A stretch of 64,000 nucleotides of DNA from an uncultured Lachnospiraceae bacterium (lineage in GTDB: Bacteria; Bacillota; Clostridia; Lachnospirales; Lachnospiraceae): NCBI GenBank assembly GCA_947245585.1, contig CAMXPV010000009.1, positions 1-64,000 on the forward strand. The letters run 5' to 3'. Shown piece by piece: positions 24,687 through 34,900 of this stretch. Position numbers and translations under genes: made by a program. A model generated the notes under the pieces. The model was not told the DNA's origin. It was given only the letters and a program-made list of their open reading frames with translations, and did not search any database. Position 1 is the first letter of the stretch; each line of letters starts with the position of its first letter.

Positions 24687-26321
24687 CTAGTTTGGCTCAT
24701 AATAACTGTTGGCAAACGCGATGTTCGTCGCGTGATCCGCCACTCTCTCCAACCCCGAAACAATGTCTGAAAACAGAGCGCCGGCCTCCGGCGTACACTC
24801 GTTATTGGAAAGCCGCTCGATATGCTTTTGCTGCAATTCCTTTTCCTTCTCGTCAATGGCCTCCTCCAGATTTCGGATATCCTCCACGTGCTCCTCCGTG
24901 CTCTTGACAAACATCTCAAAAGAGAAGCGCAGAATCGTGTTGACCATATCCATCATCTCCCCAAGCTCCCGTTGGGCTGCCTTGGAAAATCCCACGCCCG
25001 TTTCCTGTCTATGTACTGCTGAATCCGCAATGTTTTCGGCATGGTCGCCGATCCGCTCTATATCGTTGACCACATGGAACAGCGCGCCGATACTCTTCAA
25101 GTCTTCAATGGGCAGGGTCGTCTGGTTGATTTTCACCAGATAATTGGTGATGGCATGGCTGAGGAAGTCAATATTCTTCTCCACCTCGTAAACTTCTTCG
25201 ATCTCCTCCTGGTCCAACGTAACCAGGGCATTCATCGCACGGTTCAGATTTTCATCCGCAAGAGAACCCATACGGTCCAACTCCTTGATCACCTCCACCA
25301 CAGCCGTAGCCGGATTTAAGACCACCTTTTCGCCGATATATTTCAGTTGGTAGCTGTCACGGTAACCGATCTTCTTGTCGTCACCGGGCACCAACAGATA
25401 AGTAAGCTTCACGATCTGTTTGATAAACGGCATCATAATGATAACCTGAAATACCTTAATCAAAATATGGGCAAAGGCAACCATACGGCCCGCGTCCCCG
25501 TGGGCCAGATAGGTGAGGCCCATGACAATCTCTTCCACCGCCAGTGAAAATATCCCATAGACAATAACCGTACCGATGATATTGAAGACCAGATGGATCG
25601 CCGCCGCCCGCTTGGCATCCTTCTTACCATTTAGAGAGGCCAGAAGCGCCGAGGTGCAGGCACCGATATTACAGCCCAGAATGATAAACATACCGATCTC
25701 CATGCTAAGCATCCCCTGATTGGCCAGAAGCACCATGATGCTGACCGTCACCGAGGAGCTCTGGATCACAGCCGTGAGGAATGTTCCCAACAACACGGCC
25801 AGAAACGGCGACTGCAGGGAGGCAAACAAATCCATAATCACCGGCGAATCTTTCATGCCTGACATGGCGCCCGACATCGTCCCCAGTCCCATAAAAAGAA
25901 CGCCGAATCCGATGATGACCTCACCCCACCTGGAAATTTTCTGTTTCTTGACAAACATCACTGTCAACACACCTGCAAGCAGGATCACCGGAGCCGCTTT
26001 TTCTAATTTAAAGGATACAAGGAGCGCCGTCACCGTCGTACCGATATTAGCGCCAAAGATCACGCCCGCCGCCTGGGTCAGCGTCATCAGACCGGAGTTT
26101 ACGAAGCTGACCACCATGACCGTACAGGCCGACGAAGACTGGATCACTGCCGTGAAGAAGACACCTACCAGAATAGCCGTAAAGCGGTTGGTCGTCAGCC
26201 GCTCCAAAATCCCTCTCAGCTTCGCGCCGGCAACCTTCTCGATGCTGTCGCTCATGATCCGCATACCATACAAAAACAGCCCAAGGCCGCCCGCCATGGA
26301 AAGAATGATCGATAGACTCAT
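24687..26321 (-). CDS. Na/Pi cotransporter with PhoU-like tail
   Basis: This 544-residue inner-membrane protein has two inverted transport repeats, each with the QSSS motif (VIQSSSACTVMVVSF at about 60 and VIQSSSVTVSIMVLL at about 185), and 8-9 hydrophobic helices. The soluble C-terminal 200 residues (from about 340) are all-helical PhoU-type (HVVNDIERIGDHAENIA, then DIVSGLERVADHATNIA). The type imports phosphate with sodium (NptA/YjbB class), and the PhoU tail is thought to gate it. Sodium and phosphate specificity is inferred from family. Start supported by G-rich site before ATG at 26321. Confidence 0.92.
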   Translation of the reverse strand: MSLSIILSMAGGLGLFLYGMRIMSDSIEKVAGAKLRGILERLTTNRFTAILVGVFFTAVIQSSSACTVMVVSFVNSGLMTLTQAAGVIFGANIGTTVTALLVSFKLEKAAPVILLAGVLTVMFVKKQKISRWGEVIIGFGVLFMGLGTMSGAMSGMKDSPVIMDLFASLQSPFLAVLLGTFLTAVIQSSSVTVSIMVLLANQGMLSMEIGMFIILGCNIGACTSALLASLNGKKDAKRAAAIHLVFNIIGTVIVYGIFSLAVEEIVMGLTYLAHGDAGRMVAFAHILIKVFQVIIMMPFIKQIVKLTYLLVPGDDKKIGYRDSYQLKYIGEKVVLNPATAVVEVIKELDRMGSLADENLNRAMNALVTLDQEEIEEVYEVEKNIDFLSHAITNYLVKINQTTLPIEDLKSIGALFHVVNDIERIGDHAENIADSAVHRQETGVGFSKAAQRELGEMMDMVNTILRFSFEMFVKSTEEHVEDIRNLEEAIDEKEKELQQKHIERLSNNECTPEAGALFSDIVSGLERVADHATNIAFANSYYEPN

Positions 26322-26415
26322 GTTAATTCAAACGTCCTTCCTTTGTTCTTTTCCTCATTGAAAAGCTACACTTCTCTATTGTATCTAAAAAAAAATCCTC
26401 TTACAAGCCCCTATG

Positions 26416-27339
26416 TCAAAAAAAAGCGTTTCTGCCCGCTTCCACATCCTCCTCAATCTGACGGCGCAGCGCCTCCACACTTTCAAAAGTCCGCTCGGGC
26501 CGCCGGAATGCCAGAAGTTCCACTGTCATATCCCTGTCGTAAATTTCCCCCTCAAAATCATAAAGATAGGTCTCCACACCCATAACCTGCTCGTCGGAAA
26601 CCGTCGGCTTACAGCCCACATTGGTAATTCCCCTGTAGGTCTTGCCATTCAGAACCGTTTTGGAATAGTAAACGCCGTTTGGCGGAAGGAGCTTGCTCCC
26701 GTCCGGTCTAAGATTCGCAGTAGGCATCCCCAACTGCCTCCCCAATGCCCTGCCATGCACTACCCTGCCGCTCACACTGTAAGGCGCTCCCAACATCAAA
26801 GCTGCATCCTGCATCCGCCCCGCGCGGACCGCCTCCCTCACTCTTGTCGAACTGACCTCCTCCCCTTTCACGCGGACTTTCTCAATCAGCTCCACCTGAT
26901 AGCCGAATTTTTGCGCATATTCGGCAAGCAGCGCGTAGTTTCCGGCACCCCCCTTTCCAAAAGAAAGATCCGGCCCGGCGCAGAGATAAGCCGTTCGCAT
27001 CTGCCCCGCCAGATAGCGGGACAAAAAATCCAGGGGCAGTGTGGCCGCCGTGTCCCGGTTGAGCGGAAATTCAATCAACACGTCGATCCCCAACCGGGAA
27101 AAAGCCGCCCGTTTTTCCTCCCTTGTGGACAGTTCCTTGTCATCGCCGCCAAAAAAGGTTGCCGCGGAAGTGTCAAAGGTGAATACCACCGCCTGAAGCC
27201 CCCGTTTTTTTTGTTCCAACACTTGCCCCAACAGTTTGCGGTGTCCCAGATGTACGCCGTCAAACTTGCCAAGAGCCACTGCGCTTGGCAGGTTCAGATG
27301 AAATTCCGTTGTATTTTCTATAATCTCCATGCCGCCCAT
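26416..27339 (-). CDS. ribF: Bifunctional riboflavin kinase / FAD synthetase
   Basis: This 307-residue enzyme makes FMN and then FAD. The N-terminal nucleotidyl transferase has VALGKFDGVHLGHRKLL and SSTRVREAVRAG. The C-terminal kinase has GRVVHGRALGRQLGMPTANL, VYYSKTV and the ETYLYDFEG block with catalytic Glu. Last gene of the rimP to ribF series, 52 bases after truB, an order common in Firmicutes. The first three residues (MGG) may not be translated; an internal ATG at 27330 is equally plausible. Confidence 0.95.
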   Translation of the reverse strand: MGGMEIIENTTEFHLNLPSAVALGKFDGVHLGHRKLLGQVLEQKKRGLQAVVFTFDTSAATFFGGDDKELSTREEKRAAFSRLGIDVLIEFPLNRDTAATLPLDFLSRYLAGQMRTAYLCAGPDLSFGKGGAGNYALLAEYAQKFGYQVELIEKVRVKGEEVSSTRVREAVRAGRMQDAALMLGAPYSVSGRVVHGRALGRQLGMPTANLRPDGSKLLPPNGVYYSKTVLNGKTYRGITNVGCKPTVSDEQVMGVETYLYDFEGEIYDRDMTVELLAFRRPERTFESVEALRRQIEEDVEAGRNAFF

Positions 27340-27391
27340 CCCGTTTCCGTCATCCGGTCCCTCATCGAGAAACGTTTGATCACACCCGCTC

Positions 27392-28303
27392 CTACTCCTG
27401 CTGCAAAAACATCTTCACAGGCCTTGCTTCCCCCACCTCATACTGATACACGCCATAAAACCGACCGGTCTCATCGTACATACGAATCTGTTCCTCCTCC
27501 CGCAGACTTCCCGCATCGGAAAGCAGCTCTGCCGAAAGCCGGTTGCCGTTCTCCAAAAGCCGCTTTCCTTCGGCTGTTACGGCCACGGCCCGGCAAGACG
27601 CAAACACAGCGTCAGGCGGAATAATAACATCCGATATTCTATCTTCATCCCGGAGTTTTTCAATTTCCGAAAGCCGCAGCGCCTGATCAATCCCGAAGAT
27701 GCCGACCCTGCTTCGCGTCAGGGATGCCATCGCACCGCCACAGCCAAGCCGCTCCCCCACATCATGACAGAGTGTGCGGATATAGGTCCCCTTGGAGCAG
27801 ACCACACGAAACCGCACCGTTGGAAGCGCCGTCTCCAGGATCTCCAACTCACTGATCTCCACCCGTCTTGCCTTACGCTCCACTTCCTTTCCCGCCCTGG
27901 CCAGTTCGTACAGCTTTTTTCCATTCACCTTGAGGGCGGAGTACATGGGCGGTATCTGGTCATAGCCGCCGAGAAAATGCAGGATGGCCTCCCTCACACG
28001 CTCCTCGGTGACAGCCGCCAGCGCATCCTCGTCCGCTTTCCATAACACCTGTCCCGATAAATCCTGCGTGTCTGTGGCCACCCCGAGCCTTAACGTTGCA
28101 ATATACTCTTTATCCCAGTCCGTAAGCATATCGCACAGTTTCGTGCCCGAACCAAAACATACAGGAAGCACGCCGACCGCATCCGGATCGAGTGTCCCTG
28201 TATGCCCTATTTTTTTCTGTTTACAGATGCCCCGGAGCTTTGCCACAACATCGTGGGACGTAAAACCCGCCTCTTTATAAACATTCATGATTCCGTTATA
28301 CAT
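27392..28303 (-). CDS. truB: tRNA pseudouridine-55 synthase
   Basis: A 303-residue enzyme that makes pseudouridine 55 in the T-loop of tRNAs. The start MYNGIMNVYKEAGFTSHDVV is the family opening, and the catalytic Asp lies in GHTGTLDPDAVGVLPVC. Later motifs are KEYIATLRLGVATDT, PMYSALKVNGKKLYELAR and VVCSKGTYIRTLCHDVGE. The C-terminal domain past 230 is PUA-like. The start has GAGGG close before the ATG. It follows nrnA by 7 bases. Confidence 0.96.
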   Translation of the reverse strand: MYNGIMNVYKEAGFTSHDVVAKLRGICKQKKIGHTGTLDPDAVGVLPVCFGSGTKLCDMLTDWDKEYIATLRLGVATDTQDLSGQVLWKADEDALAAVTEERVREAILHFLGGYDQIPPMYSALKVNGKKLYELARAGKEVERKARRVEISELEILETALPTVRFRVVCSKGTYIRTLCHDVGERLGCGGAMASLTRSRVGIFGIDQALRLSEIEKLRDEDRISDVIIPPDAVFASCRAVAVTAEGKRLLENGNRLSAELLSDAGSLREEEQIRMYDETGRFYGVYQYEVGEARPVKMFLQQE

Positions 28304-28310
28304 AGAACCC

Positions 28311-29270
28311 TCATTCCCCGGTCTTCTTCAACTGGGCTTCGATCTCTCGGGAAAGATTGTTGATATTGTCATGGTATGTACCGTTCATCGTGCAGCCTGC
28401 AGCCCGCACATGTCCGCCGCCGCCAAACTTGACAGCCACCTGCGACACATCCACAAGACCGTTGGACCGCATGCTGACCTTGTACTCCAGCGTACCGATC
28501 TCATACATGAAAATCGCGCAGTCCACGCCCTTTACGCCCTGCAGCTGATTCACGATGCCGTCCAAATCTTTCGGACTGACACAGTAAAATTCCATCATAC
28601 GCCGGCTCACCATGCTGACGATACACCTGCCGTCCATAAAGCGCACGCTCCCCAGAATCGCCCTTCCCATGATCTGCGTCTGAAAATAGGTCTTTTCATA
28701 AAAAGTCTCTTCTATCAACGCAGAAAAATCAAATCCAAATTTAAGTAGATCCGCAGCAATCTGCATCGTGTGGGGAGAGGTGTTGGAATAGCGGAACACA
28801 CCGGTGTCATGGGCAATGCCAATGTAGATCGCCTTGGCAATCTCCACGTCCACCAACTCCGGCTCCATCAGATCATAGAGCAGTTCCGCCGTGGAACTTC
28901 TCTCAGGTTCCACAATATTGATATCCCCGCTGCCCGTATTGCTGATGTGATGGTCAATGTTGATGCGCTTGCGCGCCCGCCTGAAAATCGGCAGCGCATC
29001 GCCCAACCGCTCGTCATTACAATCCACCGCAAAGAAAACATCATAAATTGTATCAGTGTTAAATTCTGATTTGATTTCTTCTATTCCTTCCAAAACCCGA
29101 AAAGGCGCCGGCGGTTCTTCCAGATACACATCGATCTGTGCCTGTGGCAGTTCCTTCTTCAGATAATGATACAGCGCCATGACGGAACAGACACAGTCCC
29201 CGTCCGGCCTCACATGCCCGCCGATCGCTATGGTCTTTGCCTCTTTTATTTCACTACTGATTCTCTTCAT
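28311..29270 (-). CDS. nrnA: DHH-family nanoRNase / pAp phosphatase
   Basis: This 319-residue enzyme degrades very short RNAs and dephosphorylates pAp. DHH motifs: HVRPDGDCVCSVMAL (a Cys-rich variant of the usual DGDAxGS), VDCND, NIDHHISNTGSG. The C-terminal DHHA1 domain has the GGGGHVRAAGC loop. The ATG at 29270 (MKRISSEIKE) has AGAGG upstream; it overlaps the rbfA end by 17 bases, so translation is coupled. Position between rbfA and truB is the conserved Firmicute order. Confidence 0.94.
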   Translation of the reverse strand: MKRISSEIKEAKTIAIGGHVRPDGDCVCSVMALYHYLKKELPQAQIDVYLEEPPAPFRVLEGIEEIKSEFNTDTIYDVFFAVDCNDERLGDALPIFRRARKRINIDHHISNTGSGDINIVEPERSSTAELLYDLMEPELVDVEIAKAIYIGIAHDTGVFRYSNTSPHTMQIAADLLKFGFDFSALIEETFYEKTYFQTQIMGRAILGSVRFMDGRCIVSMVSRRMMEFYCVSPKDLDGIVNQLQGVKGVDCAIFMYEIGTLEYKVSMRSNGLVDVSQVAVKFGGGGHVRAAGCTMNGTYHDNINNLSREIEAQLKKTGE

Positions 29271-29658
29271 TTTCAATCCTCTTATTCGTCTCCGCTGCTT
29301 CCCGGTCCGATGCCACCACTTCCTCGATCCGCTTCGACATATTTACCCCGTAAGCGATCGACTGGTCCATAATAAACTGAATCTGCGGCGTATTTCTCAA
29401 ATTGATGGTGCGCGCCAACTGTCCCCGGATATATCCTTCCGCGCTCTCAAGCCCTGCAAGCGTATCCGCCTGCGCCTTCTCGTCGCCAAGTACGCTGATC
29501 CATGCCTTGCAGGTCTTTAAATCCGGCGCAACCTCCACCGCAACCACCGAGGTCATGGGCGCAATTCTGGGATCCTTGATCTCCCCGCGGATCATCTCCG
29601 CCAACGCCCGCTGCACCTCCCCGTTGATACGGGTATTTTTGACACTATTTTTACGCAT
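29254..29658 (-). CDS. rbfA: Ribosome-binding factor A
   Basis: A 134-residue KH-like factor needed for late 30S maturation and cold growth. The signature begins NTRINGEVQRALAEMIRGEI (part) and KDPRIAPMTSVVAVEVAPDL, then AWISVLGDE and LRNTPQIQFIMDQSIAYG. Length is typical, with an acidic tail. The start is preceded by GGAGAGG. It lies between infB and nrnA in the nusA operon. Confidence 0.96.
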   Translation of the reverse strand: MRKNSVKNTRINGEVQRALAEMIRGEIKDPRIAPMTSVVAVEVAPDLKTCKAWISVLGDEKAQADTLAGLESAEGYIRGQLARTINLRNTPQIQFIMDQSIAYGVNMSKRIEEVVASDREAAETNKRIENEENQ

Positions 29659-29695
29659 TGCTGTAAACCCTCTCCTCTGCGCTTTTTATTGTTTA

Positions 29696-32443
29696 TCAGC
29701 GCGGTACTTCCACCATGATGTAGGCCTCCACGATATCAAGCTCCTCCATCTTGTCAAAGCCCTCAAACACAAGACCGCACTCAAATCCGGCCTTCACTTC
29801 CTTCACATCGTCCTTGAAGCGCTTCAGGGAAGCAAGCTCGCCCTCGTAAATCTGCTCGTCGCCCCTGCGGATCCGAATCTTGCACCCTCTCTGGAACTCG
29901 CCGTCAAGCACATAGGAGCCCGCAATATTGCCGATGGCAGATGCCTTAAAGATCTGGCGCACCTCCGCGTGCCCGATGATCTTCTCCTCAAAGATCGGAT
30001 CTAACATACCCTTCATGGCCGCCTCAATATCCTCGATGGCCTGGTAAATTACCTTGTAGAGACGCACATCCACGCCCTCGCGCTCCGCAACCGTCTTTGC
30101 GGTAGCGTCCGGCCGCACATTAAAGCCGATAATAATCGCGGAGGATGCGGAAGCGAGAGACACGTCGGACTCGTTGATCGCGCCCACGCCGCCGTGAATG
30201 CACTTCACCACCACTTCCTCGTTGGAAAGCTTCATCAGGCTCTGCTTCACCGCCTCCACGCTGCCCTGTACATCCGCCTTGACAATCAAATTCAGTTCCT
30301 TCAAATTGCCTTCCTGAATCTGGTTGAACAGATCGTCAAGGGACATCTTTGTCTTAGTATCTGCAAGCATCTCCTCTTTATGCTGCGCCATGTAGGTCTC
30401 CGCATAGGATTTCGCGCTCTTGTCATTCTCGTGGACGATAAACACCTCTCCTGCACTGGGCACATCGGACAATCCAAGGATCTCCACCGGTGTGGAAGGC
30501 GTTGCATCCTTCACCCGTCTGCCCTTATCGTCAATCATGGCCCTTACCTTGCCGTGGCTTGCCCCTGCGGAAATAAAGTCTCCCACATGCAGCGTACCCT
30601 TCTGTACCAGTACGGTGGCCACCGGGCCTCTGCCCTTGTCGAGCTCCGCCTCGATGACAAGACCTCTGGCATTTCTGTCCAGGTTCGCCTTTAGTTCCAG
30701 AATTTCCGCCGTAAGCAGAATCGTTTCCAGAAGGTTTTCAATTCCCTCACCCGACTTTGCGGACACAGGAACAAACTCCGTAGACCCGCCCCAGTCTACC
30801 GGGATCAGTTCATACTCTGTCATCTCCTGCTTTACGCGATCAATGTTTGCATTCGGCTTATCGATCTTGTTGACCGCCACGATAATCTCAATCCCTGCCG
30901 CTTTGGCATGATTGATCGCCTCCACCGTCTGCGGCATAACGCCGTCATCGGCCGCCACAACCAATACCGCAATGTCCGTGGAGTTTGCGCCGCGCATACG
31001 CATAGCCGTAAACGCCTCGTGGCCGGGCGTATCCAAAAAGGTGATGCTCTGTCCCTTCACGCTTACCGTGTACGCGCCGATGGCCTGGGTGATGCCGCCG
31101 GCCTCCTTATCCGTCACATTCGTCTTCCGGATTGCGTCAAGCAGGGAGGTCTTACCGTGATCAACGTGACCCATCACGCAGATTACCGGCGGACGCGCCA
31201 CCATGGTGGAAGCGTCCTCCTCCTCCTCCCGAAGGAGCTCCTCTATGACATCTACCTTTACCTCTTTCTCACAGATAATCTCGTACTCAATCGCGATATT
31301 CTCCGCCTCTTCAAAACTGACATCTGAATTCAGCGTGACAATCTGTCCCTGTAAAAACAGTTTTTTAATGATCGCGGAAGGTTGGATTTTCATCTTATCC
31401 GCCAGTTCCCGGATCGTCAGGCTGTCGGGAATCGTAATCACCTTGATCTGCTCTTCCTTGGACTCCTCCGGCTTCTTCTCCGGCTTGATGAAGCGTCCCG
31501 CCTTATTGCGGTTCTTTACTGCTGCTTCATCCTCCTCATAGATATGATCCTTCTTGGACCGTTTATTCCTGTCCTGATTCGCCCTGCGCTTTTCATCCTC
31601 CCTATGGTTGGACGTATCCTTACCAGGCGCCTCGGCGACAAAGTCCTTCGGACCGTTATTTTTCTTAAATCGATTGTCCGGCCCGCCATTTCCTCTCTGA
31701 GGGCGTTCACCACCGCCGTTGTTCCTGCTATAAGTGTTGGAAGCGCCGCCGCCTTTGCGATCAGCCTGACCGCCGTTATAATTCGTTCTATTCTGATTTT
31801 CAGGTCTGCGATTTTCCCCTGCACTTCCTGTTCTCTCCTGTTCCTGTACCGGTCTGCCGCCGGCTGCCGCGTTCTTATTGTTTTCCCGCTTCTCCTGCTG
31901 CCGCTGCTCCAGCCTTCTCTCCTGCTGCTGCTTTTGTCTGACATCATAAGGTTCCGCCGTCACCGGGATTGGCTTCTGTGTGGGACGCACGATCTTGTGG
32001 GGCGTGTTCTGGGGCTGAACCGGACGAGCGCCGTTTGACGGCCGGTTATTTCCCCTGTTCTGCTGTCCGCCTCCCGCGTTTTGGCCCTGGGACGGACGGC
32101 CGGACATCTTAGAGTTGTGAGGGTTGCTCACGAAGATGATCCGTTTCTTTTTGGGCGTTTCCGCCTTCTCCTCTTTTTGGGCGGTTTCCGCCACAGGCGC
32201 TTCCTTTTTTTTCGGGGGCTCCTGCGTCTTTGCGGGCTTTTCCTCCGCCGCATTCTTTTCTGCCACAGGCCCTTTCTCCTGTTTTGAAACGCCAAATTCC
32301 TTTCTTACAAGCGCAATCGCCTCATCCTCAATGGAGCTTTGCGCCACCTTCACCTCATATCCTTTGGCCTGCAAAAAGTCTATCAGTTCCTTACTTTTCC
32401 TGTCTAACTCTTTTGCCAGCTCATGTACTTTCATCTTCGCCAT
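29696..32443 (-). CDS. infB: Translation initiation factor IF-2
   Basis: A 915-residue GTPase that brings initiator tRNA to the ribosome. The ATG at 32443 ([13 protein letters not shown]) has GGAGG 8 bases before it; the tracked start at 32458 is a GTG. Order: short IF2_N at 1-60, a long Gln/Asn/Arg/Gly-rich disordered stretch about 65-330, a second IF2_N ([16 protein letters not shown]), the G domain ([28 protein letters not shown]) and domains II-IV ending VEVPR. The linker is long but normal for clostridia. Central in the rimP to ribF operon. Confidence 0.97.
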   Translation of the reverse strand: MAKMKVHELAKELDRKSKELIDFLQAKGYEVKVAQSSIEDEAIALVRKEFGVSKQEKGPVAEKNAAEEKPAKTQEPPKKKEAPVAETAQKEEKAETPKKKRIIFVSNPHNSKMSGRPSQGQNAGGGQQNRGNNRPSNGARPVQPQNTPHKIVRPTQKPIPVTAEPYDVRQKQQQERRLEQRQQEKRENNKNAAAGGRPVQEQERTGSAGENRRPENQNRTNYNGGQADRKGGGASNTYSRNNGGGERPQRGNGGPDNRFKKNNGPKDFVAEAPGKDTSNHREDEKRRANQDRNKRSKKDHIYEEDEAAVKNRNKAGRFIKPEKKPEESKEEQIKVITIPDSLTIRELADKMKIQPSAIIKKLFLQGQIVTLNSDVSFEEAENIAIEYEIICEKEVKVDVIEELLREEEEDASTMVARPPVICVMGHVDHGKTSLLDAIRKTNVTDKEAGGITQAIGAYTVSVKGQSITFLDTPGHEAFTAMRMRGANSTDIAVLVVAADDGVMPQTVEAINHAKAAGIEIIVAVNKIDKPNANIDRVKQEMTEYELIPVDWGGSTEFVPVSAKSGEGIENLLETILLTAEILELKANLDRNARGLVIEAELDKGRGPVATVLVQKGTLHVGDFISAGASHGKVRAMIDDKGRRVKDATPSTPVEILGLSDVPSAGEVFIVHENDKSAKSYAETYMAQHKEEMLADTKTKMSLDDLFNQIQEGNLKELNLIVKADVQGSVEAVKQSLMKLSNEEVVVKCIHGGVGAINESDVSLASASSAIIIGFNVRPDATAKTVAEREGVDVRLYKVIYQAIEDIEAAMKGMLDPIFEEKIIGHAEVRQIFKASAIGNIAGSYVLDGEFQRGCKIRIRRGDEQIYEGELASLKRFKDDVKEVKAGFECGLVFEGFDKMEELDIVEAYIMVEVPR

Positions 32444-32458
32444 ACTCACTACCTCCAC

Positions 32459-32782
32459 CTATTTCGAATCTCCTAAATGCTTCCGTATCGAATTTGCAAA
32501 TCCCTGGTCTGTCACCGCAAGAACGGATCTCTCTTCCTTACCCATGGAATGTCCAAGCACATCCTTCGTCCCATGGAGTACACAGGGAACCTTATAAAAA
32601 TCACACATGTTACTATACTTTTTTCTGGTATTACCCGACGCATCCTCGGCTATAATGACCAGACTTGCCTTACCGCTTTTGACAGCCTGTTCCGTCGCAA
32701 ATCCGCCACTGACAACATTTCTGGAGCGTTCGGCGAGTCCCAGCATTGATAATACCTTATCCTTCCCCGGTATCTGACTCAT
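32459..32782 (-). CDS. ylxQ: L7Ae-family RNA-binding protein YlxQ
   Basis: A 107-residue protein of the L7Ae/L30e kink-turn-binding fold. The ATG at 32782 (MSQIPGKDKVLSMLGLAERS) has GGAGGG before it and lies inside the end of ylxR (26-base overlap), which decides it over the tracked 32827. Family features: LAERSRNVVSGGFATEQAVK, LVIIAEDASGNTRKK, then VLGHSMGKEERSVLAV. It is expected to bind RNA near the ribosome; detailed function is unknown. Confidence 0.93.
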   Translation of the reverse strand: MSQIPGKDKVLSMLGLAERSRNVVSGGFATEQAVKSGKASLVIIAEDASGNTRKKYSNMCDFYKVPCVLHGTKDVLGHSMGKEERSVLAVTDQGFANSIRKHLGDSK

Positions 32783-33047
32783 GCCTGCCCTCCTCAAACT
32801 CCTTTTCCAGATTCTCGTATATTTCATCCGGTATGCTCATCTTGAAAGAACGTTCCAGTCCCTTGTTTTTCCTCGCTTTCGACAGGCACGCCCCGCTCTT
32901 ACAAAGGTAAGCGCCCCTGCCGTTTTTTCTCCCGCTCATATCCAGAAGAATGGAACCTTCCGTGCTCCTTAACACGCGCATCATCTCTTTTTTATCTTTC
33001 ATCTCTCCGCAGCCAACGCACTGGCGCAGTGAAATCTTTTTTGCCAT
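32757..33047 (-). CDS. rnpM: YlxR family RNA-binding protein (RnpM)
   Basis: A 96-residue protein with the YlxR hallmark CVGCGEMKDKKEMMRVLR (an N-terminal CxxC pair), then GRGAYLCKSGACLSKARK and a LERSF motif. Members in B. subtilis bind RNase P RNA (RnpM, established there). It follows nusA by 13 bases and overlaps ylxQ, as in other Firmicutes. The C-terminal acidic tail (EEGRHESDTGEG) is shared by the overlapping frame. Confidence 0.93.
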   Translation of the reverse strand: MAKKISLRQCVGCGEMKDKKEMMRVLRSTEGSILLDMSGRKNGRGAYLCKSGACLSKARKNKGLERSFKMSIPDEIYENLEKEFEEGRHESDTGEG

Positions 33048-33060
33048 GCCATTCCTCGCT

Positions 33061-34242
33061 TTACGCTTCTTCGCCGCCTGCTTCTTCCTCTACGTACCCT
33101 TCCTCGGCATACGCTTCTTCCGTATCCCCGTCTTCCTCTGTGTACTCCTCTTCCTCTGCGTACTCCTCATCGTCGTAGAGATAATCTTCATAGCGGAAGC
33201 CGGGCGCATCCTTGGCCTGCGTCTCGCTCTTAATGTCGATCTTATATCCTGTCAGCCTGGCCGCCAGTCTGGCATTCTGCCCCTCTTTACCGATGGCAAG
33301 GGATAACTGGTAATCCGGCACCACAACCTTGGCCGTCTTCTCGTCGGGATCTGCAAACACGGCCACAATCTTTGCCGGGGAGAGGGCGTTCTGAATCAGA
33401 TTTCCCGGATTGTCATCCCAATTCACGATATCAATCTTCTCTCCGCAAAGTTCATCCACAATGGAGTTGACTCTGGAACCGTTGATTCCCACACAGGCGC
33501 CGACAGCATCCACATTGGGATTGTTGGAGCGCACCGCAATCTTGGTTCTGCTTCCCGCCTCTCTGGCAATGCTCATGATCTCCACCGTACCGTCTTTGAT
33601 CTCTGTCACTTCGGACTCAAAGAGGCGTTTCACCAACTCGGGGTGGGTTCTGCTGACTAAAATCCGGGGACCCTTCGGTGTATTTCTCACCTCCAGAATA
33701 TACACCTTGATTCTCTCCGTAGGCTTGAAATGTTCCGTGCGCACCTGCTCATTTTCATTCAAAATCGCGTCCGCCTTGCCCAGATTAATGGAAATGTTCT
33801 TTCCCATGTACCGTTGGACGATACCTGTCACCACGTCCTTCTCCTTCTCAAAGTACTGGTTGTAGATAACGCTTCTCTCCTCCTCACGGATCTTCTGTAA
33901 GATCACGCTCTTGGCATTCTGGGTTGCAATGCGGCCAAACTCCTTGGAGCGAATCTCCACGCGGACGATATCGCCCACCTTGGCCTTCGGATCAATCTCC
34001 TTCGCCTCCTCCGGCGAAATCTGCATGACGGGATCTTCCACTTCCTCCGCCACCTCTTTTTCCGCGTAGCAGTAGTAGTCGCAGGTTTCCCTGTCGATTT
34101 CCACCTTCACGTTATCCGCCTTGCCGTAATGATTTTTGTAAGCGGTAATCAGTGAGTTTTCAATCGCTTCAAAGAGAGTGTCCTTGCTGATCTCCTTCTC
34201 CCTCTCCAGAATATCCAGCGCCTCCATCAATTCCTTATTCAT
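33061..34242 (-). CDS. nusA: Transcription factor NusA
   Basis: A 393-residue protein that modulates pausing, termination and antitermination. It has an N-terminal RNAP-binding domain ([16 protein letters not shown]), S1 ([10 protein letters not shown] then [10 protein letters not shown]), KH1 and KH2 ([46 protein letters not shown]). No C-terminal acidic repeats of the E. coli type; instead a short Glu/Tyr-rich tail (about 360-393) of six acidic clusters. It follows rimP by about 40 bases and starts with AGGAGG. Confidence 0.97.
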   Translation of the reverse strand: MNKELMEALDILEREKEISKDTLFEAIENSLITAYKNHYGKADNVKVEIDRETCDYYCYAEKEVAEEVEDPVMQISPEEAKEIDPKAKVGDIVRVEIRSKEFGRIATQNAKSVILQKIREEERSVIYNQYFEKEKDVVTGIVQRYMGKNISINLGKADAILNENEQVRTEHFKPTERIKVYILEVRNTPKGPRILVSRTHPELVKRLFESEVTEIKDGTVEIMSIAREAGSRTKIAVRSNNPNVDAVGACVGINGSRVNSIVDELCGEKIDIVNWDDNPGNLIQNALSPAKIVAVFADPDEKTAKVVVPDYQLSLAIGKEGQNARLAARLTGYKIDIKSETQAKDAPGFRYEDYLYDDEEYAEEEEYTEEDGDTEEAYAEEGYVEEEAGGEEA

Positions 34243-34283
34243 TTTCCCTTGTCCTCCTATGTCTCCTTACTATGATAAACGCT

Positions 34284-34748
34284 TTAAAAATCCAGTGACA
34301 GTCTGACCGTTGCGATATCCGGTCTCTCAAATCTGTGTAAAACGCCGTCCTCCTCAATGGTGACGGACTCCGCGTCATATGCCCTTAAAATTCCCTCAAA
34401 TTCCTTCTTCTTGTCGATGGGCTTATAGGTTTTCAGCTCCACCGGCTCCCCCAGACTCTTCTCCAAATGTCTGTCCTTTTTTAAAACCCTGCCCAACCCC
34501 GGACTGCTCACCTCCAAAATATAGGCATCCGGGATGAAATCCTCCTCGTCGAGCACATCCGACAAAGCCCGGCTCACATTCTCACAATCCTGAATGTTCA
34601 CGCCCTCCGGCTTATCGATATAAACCCGCAGATAAAACTCCTTCCCCTCTTTTACATACTCCACATCGTAGATTTCCACGCCGCAGCGATCTACGATGGG
34701 AGCGAGGAGACTTTCCGTTTTTTCCTCATAGGTTTCTCTTTTTGACAT
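34284..34748 (-). CDS. rimP: Ribosome maturation factor RimP
   Basis: A 154-residue factor for 30S assembly. The ATG at 34748 (MSKRETYEEKTESLLAP) has AGGGGG upstream; the tracked start at 34808 lies inside the leader hairpin region. Signatures: GVEIYDVEYVKEGKEFYLRVYID, DCENVSRALSDVLDEE, YILEVSSPGLGR. First gene of the nusA operon. Confidence 0.95.
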   Translation of the reverse strand: MSKRETYEEKTESLLAPIVDRCGVEIYDVEYVKEGKEFYLRVYIDKPEGVNIQDCENVSRALSDVLDEEDFIPDAYILEVSSPGLGRVLKKDRHLEKSLGEPVELKTYKPIDKKKEFEGILRAYDAESVTIEEDGVLHRFERPDIATVRLSLDF

Positions 34749-34766
34749 AACGTCCCCCTGCACGGA

Positions 34767-34794
34767 AAAGAGCGGACTCGCAAGTCCACTCTTT
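34767..34794 (-). ncRNA. rimP leader hairpin
   Basis: AAAGAGtGGACT-tgcg-AGTCCgCTCTTT about 20 bases before the rimP start. A conserved rimP leader element is known in Firmicutes; this one fits in position and shape, but the assignment was not searched. Confidence 0.6.
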
Positions 34795-34824
34795 ATCTCA
34801 GTAATCATTATTGATTCTCATAGC

Positions 34825-34853
34825 ATTATAGCACCCTTTTTCTTCCATTGCAA
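34825..34853 (-). promoter_or_regulatory. Promoter of the rimP-nusA-infB-ribF operon
   Basis: TTGCAA, 17 bases, TATAAT with TGC before the -10. This is the only clear promoter before the nine-gene series. Confidence 0.85.
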
Positions 34854-34900
34854 GTGTTTTTCCATTTTCGGGCGCTTTCGCTTTCCCGTAAAGGTTTCTG